A DNA stretch of 64,000 bases. It comes from JAUWKC01 sp035529895 (GTDB lineage: Bacteria > Planctomycetota > Phycisphaerae > Sedimentisphaerales > Anaerobacaceae). Below are positions 52,902 to 62,600 of the stretch, in pieces. The position numbers and the translations under genes are program-made. Position 1 is the first letter of the stretch; every line of letters begins with the position of its first letter. The stretch covers positions 1-64,000 of the forward strand of contig DATKVV010000096.1 in assembly GCA_035529895.1 (NCBI GenBank), in the 5' to 3' direction. The notes below the pieces were generated by a model. That model did no database searches. It was given only the letters and a program-made list of their open reading frames with translations, and was not told the origin of the DNA.

Positions 52902-54346
52902 CGCACTCACTGAAGGGTCGCCTGCTTCTCGGTATAATTGGCGGCATGATGGTGCTGCTGATAGCGTTTAGCGCCATAATTTACGGGGTGATCCGCAGCG
53001 CATTAGTCAAGCAGTTCGATGCATCACTGGCAGCGACCGCCCGGGTGTTGGCCGCGTCCGTGGAACAGAATGATGACGGAATCGAGCTGGATCTGGACGT
53101 CCGGATGATGCCCGAGTTCGTGAGCACGGACCGCCCCGGTTACTACCAGTTCTGGGCCGACGACGGCACTGTGGCGGCCAGGTCTCCATCACTGGGTACT
53201 GATGACCTGCCGCGTTTTGAAGGCGGCCTGGGCGTGCCGGTTTTTCAGGTGCTGGAAACGAGAAACGGGCAACGTGGACGGGCTGTTGGTTTGAAGTTCA
53301 AGCCGGGGAGCGACCGAGCCGATGACCAACAACAGCCGGCAGAATTGCGGACGCTCACTCTGGCAGTGGCCCGAGACGCAAGCGAGTTGCACAGTAACCT
53401 CGGGTTCCTGCGCTGGCTTCTAATAATCGCATCGGCTGGCACAATCACTCTTTCTTTTCTTGTTGCAGTGTTTGTGGTCCGTCAGGGACTGCGCCCGTTA
53501 AATTCCCTTGCCGCCGAAATTGCCGCTGTCAGGGAAGATGATCTGAGAGCTCGCATTGCAACTGAGCAGATGCCGGCAGAGATGCTGCCTGTCGGAAGAC
53601 GGCTCAATGATTTGTTGTCCCGGCTGGAAGCCTCGTTTAATCGCGAGCGTCGGTTTACTGCCGATGTCGCGCATGAATTGCGAACGCCGCTGGCAGGGAT
53701 ACGCTCCATACTTGAGGTGACTCTGACCCGCGCGCGGGAGGCAAGTGAGTATCAGGCGTCGCTTTCGGACTGTCTGGCAATCAGCAAGAACATGCAGAGG
53801 ATGGTGCAGAATCTGTTGACGGTTTCCCGCGTCGACGCCCGGCAGATGACTTTTCACTGTGAGCGAGTTCAACTGGCCGAGCTGGTGAGTTCCTGCTGGA
53901 GGCCTTTTTCAGGCAAGGCGCTCGAGCGCGGAATAGCTTTTGAGAATGGAGTCCCTGCGGAAATGACCTGTGAATCGGACCGCGAGTGCCTGGGTATGGT
54001 GCTTGCAAACCTTCTCGACAATGCCGTCGAATATACCAACCAGGCAGGGCGAATCTGGACCACAGGACGCCAAACAGGCGATTCCGTACAAATCACCCTT
54101 GCCAACACCGGATGTCCGCTCACCAGTAAAGAAATCTCAAACGTATTTGACTGCTTCTGGCGCGGTGATTCATCACGCACGGAGACCAGCGTCCACTGTG
54201 GTTTGGGCCTGGCCCTCGTGCAAAAAATCATCAAGGCACTCGGCGGCCAGACCACGGCTCAGGTACAAAACACCGGCATATTCACCGTACAACTGACCCT
54301 GCCCGTTAGCCCGCCCAAGAAAATCAGCAAGGCCGGACCCGCCTGA
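52898..54346 (+). CDS. Membrane sensor histidine kinase
   Basis: A 482-residue kinase. First membrane helix LLLGIIGGMMVLLIAFSAII (about 10-30), an extracytoplasmic sensor region of about 130 residues, second helix LLIIASAGTITLSFLVAVFV (about 170-190), a HAMP linker, then the phospho-acceptor His259 in DVAHELRTPLAGI. The ATPase domain has N box LANLLDNAVEYTNQ and a G box GLGLALVQKII. It should phosphorylate the coupled regulator. By resemblance to CusS/QseC-type kinases a metal or envelope signal is possible, but the ligand is unknown. Confidence 0.93.
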   Translation: MTHSLKGRLLLGIIGGMMVLLIAFSAIIYGVIRSALVKQFDASLAATARVLAASVEQNDDGIELDLDVRMMPEFVSTDRPGYYQFWADDGTVAARSPSLGTDDLPRFEGGLGVPVFQVLETRNGQRGRAVGLKFKPGSDRADDQQQPAELRTLTLAVARDASELHSNLGFLRWLLIIASAGTITLSFLVAVFVVRQGLRPLNSLAAEIAAVREDDLRARIATEQMPAEMLPVGRRLNDLLSRLEASFNRERRFTADVAHELRTPLAGIRSILEVTLTRAREASEYQASLSDCLAISKNMQRMVQNLLTVSRVDARQMTFHCERVQLAELVSSCWRPFSGKALERGIAFENGVPAEMTCESDRECLGMVLANLLDNAVEYTNQAGRIWTTGRQTGDSVQITLANTGCPLTSKEISNVFDCFWRGDSSRTETSVHCGLGLALVQKIIKALGGQTTAQVQNTGIFTVQLTLPVSPPKKISKAGPA

Positions 54347-54455
54347 GCGTACCTGCCCATCGATTATTGATAATTTGCCCTGTTTCTGCTACCATATACC
54401 TGCACAAAACGACGTCTTTCGACAAATATGGATTTAAATGAGAAGGGAGCCGAAC

Positions 54456-55769
54456 ATGGAGAACTCAGCAAGCAAAAGAGCAATAGCAGCCTTAATGATG
54501 CTGGCCGGATTACTGGCAGCGGTTTCATCCGACTATGGCCACGCAACTGAGCAGGGTCGCTCTTTTGAGCCGTTTGTGTGGCCTTCTGAGCCGCCGCCGG
54601 ACTGCCCTTTCGAGCAGTCTAAAGAGCTGCTCGGCATAAAATTCCTGGGGGTGCACAGCGACTACAAATTCGCCGACACGTGGTACCCATCCTGGGCGGC
54701 GGACGGCAATTTATATTCGCCCTGGACGGATGGGTCAGTCCCCCGCCTCGACGGCGGACTTGAGAAGTCCTCCTCCAACGGCTACGGAAAAGGCGAAACA
54801 CGCCGGCAGGCCACCACCGGCCAGGCGGTTATGATAGGCGACGACCCCGTCAATCTCAAAATCTACAGCCTCGGCCTGACCGACGGCGACCCTTATCCTT
54901 ACGGCGGCCGATACCCCTGCGGAAGCCTTCTCCACAACGGCGTCTGGTATTACGGCACCTATTGCCTGGCGCCGTACGGAAGAACACGATTCGGAGACAC
55001 GGACTACAACTGGCCCTGGCTGGGCCCGCTGGTCGGATTCAGAATTTCCACCGACTACGGTAAAACCTGGAAGGGCACGCCGCACACGCCCGAGAAATCC
55101 CTCTTCGGCGAAAACGGAATGTGGGCGTACCCGGTCAAAATCGGCTCGCCGCATTTCGTCGACTTCGGAAAGAACATGGAGCATTCGCCCGACGGCAAGG
55201 CATATCTGGTTGGCCACGGCGCCGTCGACCCCGACCCGAAACCACGCTTCGCCAACCTCAGTTGGATAACCGGCGACCAGATATATCTGGTCCGCGTCGT
55301 GCCCTCCATCGAAAACATTAACGATAAATCAAAGTACGAATTCTTCGCCGGACACAATGACAAAGGCGAGGCCCTTTGGTCCAACAACTTCGGAGACATC
55401 AAGCCGCTGCTGGATTGGAACAACAATATGGGTTGTGTCACCGCGACCTACAACGCGCCCCTGAAGAAATACCTTATGTGCGTGACCGACGGCTGGCCCA
55501 CCTGTGCCAAAATGAATTCCTACATCCTCGAAGCCGGCAAAATCACCGGGCCCTGGAGGCTCGTGACCTATATGAAGGATTTCGGCGAGCAGGGCTATTT
55601 CCTCAACTTCCCCTCAAAATTCATCAGCGCCGATGGTCACACGTTGTGGCTGTGTTATTCAGCGAATTTCGCACGAGACTGGCGCGATATGAAGATAAAA
55701 GCCTATCCGCCCGGCAGCCGGTACGGCCTTGTCCTCCAAAAGGTCCGCCTGCTTACGCCTTCTGAATGA
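54456..55769 (+). CDS. Exported beta-propeller-like protein (DUF4185-type)
   Basis: A 437-residue exported protein: signal SASKRAIAALMMLAGLLAAVS-like helix, then SDYGHA. The mature part is rich in Trp and Gly motifs repeated around a ring: YPSWAADGNLYSPW, LLHNGVWYYGTYCLAP, FRISTDYGKTW (a sialidase-like Asp box), and YNAPLKKYLMCVTDGWP. This resembles five-bladed propeller proteins of the DUF4185 group related to glycosidases; no catalytic set can be named. I start at ATG 54456 because AGGGAG lies 8 bp upstream (alternative ATG 54438). Stands alone after the kinase. Confidence 0.7.
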   Translation: MENSASKRAIAALMMLAGLLAAVSSDYGHATEQGRSFEPFVWPSEPPPDCPFEQSKELLGIKFLGVHSDYKFADTWYPSWAADGNLYSPWTDGSVPRLDGGLEKSSSNGYGKGETRRQATTGQAVMIGDDPVNLKIYSLGLTDGDPYPYGGRYPCGSLLHNGVWYYGTYCLAPYGRTRFGDTDYNWPWLGPLVGFRISTDYGKTWKGTPHTPEKSLFGENGMWAYPVKIGSPHFVDFGKNMEHSPDGKAYLVGHGAVDPDPKPRFANLSWITGDQIYLVRVVPSIENINDKSKYEFFAGHNDKGEALWSNNFGDIKPLLDWNNNMGCVTATYNAPLKKYLMCVTDGWPTCAKMNSYILEAGKITGPWRLVTYMKDFGEQGYFLNFPSKFISADGHTLWLCYSANFARDWRDMKIKAYPPGSRYGLVLQKVRLLTPSE

Positions 55770-55850
55770 GCCAAAATCGCAGATAACGTTACCAAAGCGT
55801 CCGCAGACGCCTTATTAGAATGATGCCGATAATCCTCGATGGAATAGCCA

Positions 55851-56876
55851 ATGAAGCTGCGAAAGCTATTTCTGCTGTTACCGCTGTTCAGTCTGGTCTG
55901 TCTGACCGATAGCGCCAGCCAGGCCAGAACCCGGCAAAGAAAAACGAGCCCGCCCAGGCCTGCACAAAAAAAACCGGCCAACCCCCGCCCGCACGAAGCA
56001 ACAACGGCAAACAATACCGTAGAAGTAGTTTTGCGCTATGAGTTCTCCGTACCGAAAGAAACCCAAAGGATAGAATTTTTTGTCGTGGTTCCCAAAACAA
56101 TACCGCATAAGCAGACGATATTGGATGTTAGGTACTCTCCGAGGCCGTCAAGGATTTTCCAAAATAATGGAAACCGCTACGCACAGTTTGTCTTCACCGA
56201 GCCCAAGAGTCAGTTAAAAGTGCAAATAAATATCGAGGCCGAACTTCTCAGATACGACTTGTCCACCGCACGAAAAAGCCACGAAAAGAGTCTCGCCAAA
56301 GGCCCCGATTTCGAGGACTTTTTGAAGCAGGAAAAATACATAGAAAAGGACAACACCCTGATTCAGCAGATTGCGGAAGGCATAACCGGCCAAAACGAAA
56401 TAGACACGGTGAGGAAAATATATAATTATGTGGCCGACAATATGGAGTACGCCGTCCAGGGCGAAAAAGACCGGGGCGCAATCGAAGCCGTCCAGCAGAA
56501 AAAGGGCGATTGCTCCGAATACTCCGACCTGTTTGTGGCTATATGCAGGGCCAAGAACATCCCCGCCAGATTCGTGACAGGCTATACGGTAAGGTTCGAC
56601 GATATCTCACCAAAGCACCACTGGGCCGAAGTTTATCTGCAAGAGTACGGCTGGGTTCCTTTTGACCCGAGCTGGGGCGACGTGGAAGACGCCGCAATCC
56701 GAAACAAAATGTTTGGCACGATGAAGCCGGTTTACATCTACCTTAGCCGCATCCGCAGCGACGATGTGCTCCACAATAGTCATTTTTACACGTACCTGTA
56801 CTTTGGCGATAAAGTCACGCTGACAGACTCAATCGAGTTTAAGCAGCCCGATAATCTGCCGCAGGAAACCCGCTAA
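55851..56876 (+). CDS. Exported transglutaminase-like protein
   Basis: A 341-residue protein: signal KLRKLFLLLPLFSLVCLTDS, a proline/lysine-rich linker (KTSPPRPAQKKPANPRP), a beta-rich segment and a transglutaminase-like protease domain. The catalytic Cys lies in KKGDCSEYSDLFVAICRA, His in PKHHWAEVYLQEYGWVPFD and Asp in the same VPFDPSW. Such bacterial domains usually act as proteases or peptide-bond cyclases outside the cell. It may process envelope proteins; no partner is adjacent. The start lacks a strong ribosome site. Confidence 0.85.
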   Translation: MKLRKLFLLLPLFSLVCLTDSASQARTRQRKTSPPRPAQKKPANPRPHEATTANNTVEVVLRYEFSVPKETQRIEFFVVVPKTIPHKQTILDVRYSPRPSRIFQNNGNRYAQFVFTEPKSQLKVQINIEAELLRYDLSTARKSHEKSLAKGPDFEDFLKQEKYIEKDNTLIQQIAEGITGQNEIDTVRKIYNYVADNMEYAVQGEKDRGAIEAVQQKKGDCSEYSDLFVAICRAKNIPARFVTGYTVRFDDISPKHHWAEVYLQEYGWVPFDPSWGDVEDAAIRNKMFGTMKPVYIYLSRIRSDDVLHNSHFYTYLYFGDKVTLTDSIEFKQPDNLPQETR

Positions 56877-56955
56877 CACATAGAGAGCCAAAAAGAAAGG
56901 CCCGCAAGATGCAGAACTCCGCAGGCCTGATTTGTGCCTGAAACGTTAAGTCTTT

Positions 56956-58173
56956 TCAGATTCTCGGATAAGTACCGAGGTAAAGGGTCCTGGGCAGCCG
57001 GCCTACCAGCGGCATCGCATATTCGACAAAGGCCTCGGTCACGCCGTTGCCCTCACGGTTAATGTATTCATCGGGCATACGTTTCGTTTTCTCGGCCACC
57101 TCGATAAGCTCAGCATGGAATAACTCAATCGCATAGTCCTTCCCGCTGCCGGCACGTTTTATTGCGACTGAGCCGCTCGTGTGCTCCATAGCCAGCTTGA
57201 CCGCCTCTCGCCCGCACGCCCGCGCCTCCCGGGCATCCACCGAAGACCGCAGACCAACGAAGCTTCTCTGCAGATAGCCGAACGTATCTGCGCGGACCCG
57301 CTTGACCAGAAGTTCCGCCTTTATCGTCTCAGCCAGGAAGTCTGCCAGCGAACCCCTGCCGGAAAGCTGAATGTTGCCGTGGGCATCCACTTCCTTTTCC
57401 TCGCCTCCGGCGATCTTTTCGGCCCAGGTGACGCCATCAGGGTCGGTTATACCCTCGCTCTTAGCGATGACACATCGTCCGAGCTTTCTGTAAACAGCCT
57501 CAACATCCGCCAGAAGTTTATCCAGCGAAATGCCTCGTTCCGGAACGTATACCAGATGAGGCGCGTCGTCCTGTCGCTGTTTGCCCAGAACAGACGCGGC
57601 GGTAAGAAAGCCGGCATGTCTGCCCATAATCACGTCAATCTTGACGCCGGGCAAGGCCCTGTTATCGAGGTCGTTGCCCATCAGCGCACAGGCGACAAAC
57701 TTCGCCGCCGTGCCATAGCCCGGACAATGGTCCGTAACCAGCAAATCGTTGTCTATCGTCTTGGGGATGTGGAACGCCCGCAGGTCGTAGCCGGTCTCAG
57801 CGGCCATCGTGTTGATAATGTTGGCGGTATTTGCCGAGTCGTTGCCGCCGATGTAGAAAAAATATCTGATATTGCGCTTCTTGAAAACTTCGAATATTTT
57901 AACGCAGTACTCAACGTCCGGCTTGTCCCTGCTGGCGCCCAGGGCCGAGCAGGGCGAAGCGGCGACCTTTGCCAGCGTCCTGGCCGACAATTTCTTCAAA
58001 TCGATGAATTCTTCTTTGACAATGCCCGCAACGGCGTGGACGGCGCCGTAAAGATTTTCTATTTCCGGATGTTTGCCTGCCTCCTCGATTATGCCGACCA
58101 GCGATTCGTTTATGACCGCCGTCGGCCCGCCTGACTGGCCCACCACCGCATTTGCCTTTGGCCTACCTGCCAT
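56956..58173 (-). CDS. Diphosphate-dependent 6-phosphofructokinase
   Basis: A 405-residue glycolytic enzyme transferring phosphate between PPi and fructose 6-phosphate. GQSGGPTAVINESLVG is the phosphate loop. GGNDS at residues 109-113 has Asp in the position where ATP enzymes have Gly, and PKTIDND (137-143) has Lys where they have Gly; both indicate PPi use. MGRHAGFLTAASVLG and PERGISL complete the active site. The first Asp of the usual GGDDS is Asn here, an unusual variant. Length fits the clade of 400-420 residues. Confidence 0.92.
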   Translation of the reverse strand: MAGRPKANAVVGQSGGPTAVINESLVGIIEEAGKHPEIENLYGAVHAVAGIVKEEFIDLKKLSARTLAKVAASPCSALGASRDKPDVEYCVKIFEVFKKRNIRYFFYIGGNDSANTANIINTMAAETGYDLRAFHIPKTIDNDLLVTDHCPGYGTAAKFVACALMGNDLDNRALPGVKIDVIMGRHAGFLTAASVLGKQRQDDAPHLVYVPERGISLDKLLADVEAVYRKLGRCVIAKSEGITDPDGVTWAEKIAGGEEKEVDAHGNIQLSGRGSLADFLAETIKAELLVKRVRADTFGYLQRSFVGLRSSVDAREARACGREAVKLAMEHTSGSVAIKRAGSGKDYAIELFHAELIEVAEKTKRMPDEYINREGNGVTEAFVEYAMPLVGRLPRTLYLGTYPRI

Positions 58174-58532
58174 CTGATATAGTCTCCATCAAAATTTCTT
58201 ATGTTAACATCACGGAGAAAGAGATTATACACAGCCCGTTCAAAGAGACAAGGATAATCGAATATTGGATTTGATTGCGTTTTTTTTGCCGGGCGCTCGG
58301 GGCTGTCCTTTTCGTAATCCTTTTTTCCAACAAAGGTTGTGTTCATTTGGGCTCTTGACAGAGTCCGGCTTTTTGCACGGAGACTCACCTTGGCCGAAAG
58401 GAAACAGCACGAGGCATTTTGTAACTGACTGGAATGAGGCACCAGGCTCGCGGAAGGCTTTTCGTCGTGCGGGTGGCGCCGAGGATATGGATTCGTGTTG
58501 AACGGGCACGGCGGGAGGTTTATACTCAGGCT

Positions 58533-58730
58533 ATGGCAGAAGACACCAGGCAAATCAGGGCAGCGGCAAACGAAGCAGGACAAACCGATGGGATTCGCGC
58601 GGCAATCGAATACGGGATTGATGTTTCGATGCTGATTGACAATCTCGGCAGAAGCTGCACGGAGCGTATCATTCGGCATCAGGCCGCGCTCAACGCCGCA
58701 CAGAAGCTGCGGAAAGCGAGGCGGTTGTGA
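58533..58730 (+). CDS. Small helical protein paired with a nucleotidyltransferase
   Basis: A 65-residue protein from ATG 58533, after GGAGG (13 bp). It reads as helix-rich: RQIRAAANEAGQTDGIRAAI, YGIDVSMLIDNLGRS, ERIIRHQAALNAAQKLR. It overlaps the nucleotidyltransferase start by GTGA, so the two are made together, a typical toxin-antitoxin arrangement. I do not know a characterised family; the size and position favour an antitoxin or an interaction subunit. A longer in-frame start at 58434 is not supported. Confidence 0.6.
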   Translation: MAEDTRQIRAAANEAGQTDGIRAAIEYGIDVSMLIDNLGRSCTERIIRHQAALNAAQKLRKARRL

Positions 58731-59215
58731 GCAGCGATTTTATGAACCTGCTGGAACGGCTCGTTCATGGCGGCGTGGATTTTGTAATTGTCGGTGGTTT
58801 TGCCGGGGTGGTACACGGATGCACATACGTCACGCAGGACGTGGATATCTGCTGTGACTTTTGCGCGGCTAATCTGCTGGCACTACAGGCGGCGCTTTGC
58901 GATGTGCACCCGGTTCACCGGATGACGCCGGAGCGCAAAGAGCTTGAGCTGACAGAGGAAAACTGCGGACAGCTCAAGAACCTGTATCTCGATACTGACA
59001 TAGGCCAGCTGGATTGCGTGAGCTTTATTGACGGCGTCGGCGATTACAGCCAGGTCAGACAGGCCAGCGAGGTCGTCGAGGTGCAGGATATGCAGATACG
59101 CACGCTGGGCCTCGATGCGTTGATAAAGGCGAAGAAGGCTATGAACCGGCCGCGGGACCGCGAGGCCGTTGTACAGCTGGAAGCGATAAAGAAACTGAAA
59201 GAGGGCGGCGGGTAA
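58727..59215 (+). CDS. Nucleotidyltransferase-fold protein (AbiEii-like)
   Basis: A 162-residue minimal nucleotidyltransferase. VDFVIVGGFAGVVHGCTYVT with a following QDVDI gives the GG and D-x-D catalytic signature of the pol-beta superfamily; LGLDALIKAKKAMNRPRDRE is the helical tail seen in AbiEii/DUF1814-like proteins. Such proteins act as toxins or modify tRNA or proteins by nucleotidylation. GTG 58727 overlaps the stop of the preceding small gene. It could be a toxin with the small protein as partner, or a house-keeping modifier; the first is favoured by coupling. Confidence 0.75.
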   Translation: MSSDFMNLLERLVHGGVDFVIVGGFAGVVHGCTYVTQDVDICCDFCAANLLALQAALCDVHPVHRMTPERKELELTEENCGQLKNLYLDTDIGQLDCVSFIDGVGDYSQVRQASEVVEVQDMQIRTLGLDALIKAKKAMNRPRDREAVVQLEAIKKLKEGGG

Positions 59216-59611
59216 ACCCGTAGATGGGCGGACGCTGATGAGATAGCATACAGCAGGCAGAGCGTGGGTCAGAACGTCACACCCGACGCGGGCGCAGGTT
59301 GAGTCCTGAACGGGTAAACGAAGGAAAGGTCGATAAGGATAAGGGTAATGATTTCGTCGCACGACTGAGAGTACCGTAAGACCTGGAAGGAGTATTCGTG
59401 CGAACACAAATGCTTCTTTGGTTACCATCTGTGTATGACGGTGTTGTTTGCGGTCGGCGGCGCACTGAGTATCAAGTTGGAATTGGCAATTGCGGGGGCG
59501 ATAGCGGCGGTGATAGGGATTTTGTCGGTGAGTCGTCGCGAGAAACTAATGTGGCACTGGCCGGGGATAAGCCTGAAAAACATTATGCGGGCGCCGTCCT
59601 CTGCCCTCGAC
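59216..59611. other. Intergenic region between the nucleotidyltransferase and AddA genes
   Basis: About 400 bp. A hydrophobic frame begins at 59435 but its second half lies antisense to addA, and it has no ribosome site. A CTGATGAG string near 59237 lacks the rest of a hammerhead core. Nothing else supported. Confidence 0.4.
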
Positions 59612-62600
59612 TTATATCTCCGTAGGACTGCCGGGCGTCAGGAAGTACAGCCATTTGCCGAGGATTTGCGTATTGAGGATGATGCCTGCCGCTCTGCTGT
59701 AGTGTTCCAACTGCCCACGATAAAGCTCCGCTCGCTGTGGGACCTCGGCTTCGGTCACCCGGTCGGTCTTGAAGTCTATTACCAGCAGTCCTGCCGTCGT
59801 CTTAACCAGCATGTCAATTATGCCCTGAACGATGATTAGCTCGTCGTCGGTGACCCGTGACTGCTCAAGTGCATCACTGAGCTCGCAGGCAGGTATGGCA
59901 AAAGTAAACGGCCATTCGCGCCAAACAGCGTTTTCAGCCTCGCGAATTCTTCGGCCGAGGTCGCTCTCGAAAAATTTTATTATCCCTTCGGTTTTAATGC
60001 TCTCAGCGACGGTTTCGGTCATAGCGCCCGCAGCCAGAAGCTTCCCTTTGGTCTGTTCAATCACTTTCTTGTTTATGGGCCTGGTCAAATCAAGCTGGGC
60101 GATTACAAGGTGCGTGGCGGCGCCGACCAATCGGCCTTCCACAGGGCCGACGATGTCGCCCAGGCCGGCCGACAGAACGGCGGGCCGGCGCTCCAATGCC
60201 CTGGAATAATCGAACCTCACGTACTCATCACTTCGATGCGTCAACTGCGTCACCGACAGCTTCGCGGGCAAAACGGGCGCATCTCCAAATTTGTACCGCC
60301 AGGCCAAAGACTCCTTTACCCTCGACAGTAATTTCCCTTCTGTTTTTCTCTGCCGCGGCCTTCTCTCAGCAGCTCTTGTCTTTCCTGACGCTCCGGCTTT
60401 CAGCCTGAGGATATAGTCCGACAACTGTTGGAGTTCCGCCTGGTCGTAAAGTTTTACGCTGAATAAACCATCGTCACGGGCCTCATCCGCCAAACCCGTT
60501 TCAAGGACCTCGTGCAGATTCTTCTGGTCGGAAAGCCCGCACAGGACCCACGCGAGGGGACTCTGACACCGGCGAAGCTGCCAATCGGCGACAGGCCCCT
60601 CGCCAAAGAAAAGACCGTTACAGACGATGTCCCGGCAGTGGCTGCCTTTTTGTGAAGCCGTGAGAATAAGCCGGTCGCGCGCCCGCGTTGTGGCCACGTA
60701 AAGTATACGCATTTCTTCCGCCAGAGCAGTTGCCAGCTTCTCCTCGGCGATGACCTGATGGGCAAGCGAGCGCAGCTTGCTGTTTGACTGCCTGTCGATA
60801 ATTTGCAGCCCCAAAGCGTTATTGCTATCGGCAAGACAATCGTCATAAATATCTCTCTTGTTGAACTTAGTGTTCAGCTCGGCGATAAAGACGACCGGAA
60901 ATTCGAGCCCTTTGCTCTTGTGGACGCTTAGAATCCGCACGGCGTTCTGCGCCGAGCTGTCAGGCTCCGCCGGGGCCCAGTCCTGGCCCAGCTCCTGAAG
61001 CTTCTCGATGAATTCCACAAACCGGGTCAGTGACGCGATGCCGCCGCTGCTGGCGAAACCCTCGAACTGGATCGCTCTGTCGTGCAGCTTGAGCAGGTTG
61101 GCTCGACGGGCCTGCCCGTTCGGCAGTGCGCAGACAAACGACAAGAAACCGGTTTCACGGTAAATTTGCCAGATTAAATCGGCCAGACTGCCTCGCCGGG
61201 CCGCAGTTCGCCATCGCTCTATTCGTGCAAGCGCACTTTTGAGCTTGCCGGCCAGCTCCTCATCGGGCCCGCTGACGCAATAGGCGCGCAAGCAGTCATA
61301 GAAATTTCCAGGCTCCTTATGATTCTTGCCGCGAATTTTTATTTTCGCCAGCTCGGCGTCACTGACCCCGAAAAGCGGACTTCGCAGTACAGCCGCAAGC
61401 TCGATGTCACGCTGCGGATTATCCAGCACTTTCATCAGGCACAGCAAGTCGCTTATTTCGGTCGCCTCGAAGTATCCCGCCACGGCGTCACAGCTTACCG
61501 GCACGCCCGCCAGGCGAAACACTTCCACGTAATCGCTGGCCTTTTTCGCCAGCGACCGCATCAGGACGACGATGTCCCTGTACTCAACGTCCCTGAGCTT
61601 ATCCTGGCGCTTATCATATATCTGAAACTCCGCTTTGCCCGTATCCGCCCCGACTATCTGTCTTATGCGTCGGGCAATCAGAGCCGCCTGACGCTGCCGG
61701 CTGCTTATGACACTGGCGTCTTCTTGCACAATCGCTCCGCCGGTTTGGTCATCCTCTGCGCCGGCGTCCTTTTCCAGTTCGTCGAGTATGTGCAATTCGA
61801 CAATAGGTTCGGTCTCACCTGCCGGCGGTGTTTTCAATTCGCCCGCGGGCGCCGGCCTCAACCTGGCCGATTCGTCATAGTCGAGCTTTGTAAAAGACGC
61901 GGTCATTATCCGCCCGAACACCTTGTTGACAAAATCAAGAATACCTTTGGATGAGCGGAAATTAACATTGAGGTCGACCCGCAGCCCGCCCGTCGCGCCG
62001 GCAGACTCAGGCGAAGCCTGTTTCAAATGTTCGATAAAAATGTCAGGCTCGGCCCCCCGCCAGGCGTAAATACTCTGCTTGATGTCCCCAACGACAAATA
62101 CGTTGCCGCCCTCGCTGAGCAGGTCCAGTATGGCCTGCTGAACGCCGTTTATATCCTGATATTCGTCCACAAATATGTACTTATATCTTTTGCGCAGAGC
62201 CAATGCCGTCTCCGAAGGCTGCGGCTTATCCTGCGCGGGGCTTTCATCGCTAAGCAGCCTCAACGCATAGTGTTCGAGGTCGGCAAAATCCAGACAGTTA
62301 AGGACGCGCTTGGCCTGGCTGTACAACCGGTCGAATCTCTTAACAAGCTCGATGAGCACCTTCGTCTGCAGGCCCGCTGCGCCGCTGACCCTATCGAGGT
62401 ACTCAGGATTCAGAACCGCCAGTTCCGAGAGGTTCTCAAATTCGGCCATCGCCTTTTTGGCCACACTTCTTATAAGCTCGTCCACAGGCGCCGAGACGCC
62501 TTTGGGCTTTCTGACCGTCGGTTTCTCGAAATTGAGTATTTCATTGCTGAACCCGTTCCAATCGCCGTCTTTAAGCAATTGCAGGCACCTACAGACCGGC

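Noticed and set aside
59230..59300. CTGATGAG string suggesting a hammerhead ribozyme
   Set aside because: No GAAA core or matching stems at the required distance.
59435..59839. Hydrophobic 134-residue plus-strand frame
   Set aside because: Half of it is antisense to addA, it lacks a ribosome site, and the second half is not hydrophobic or conserved-looking.
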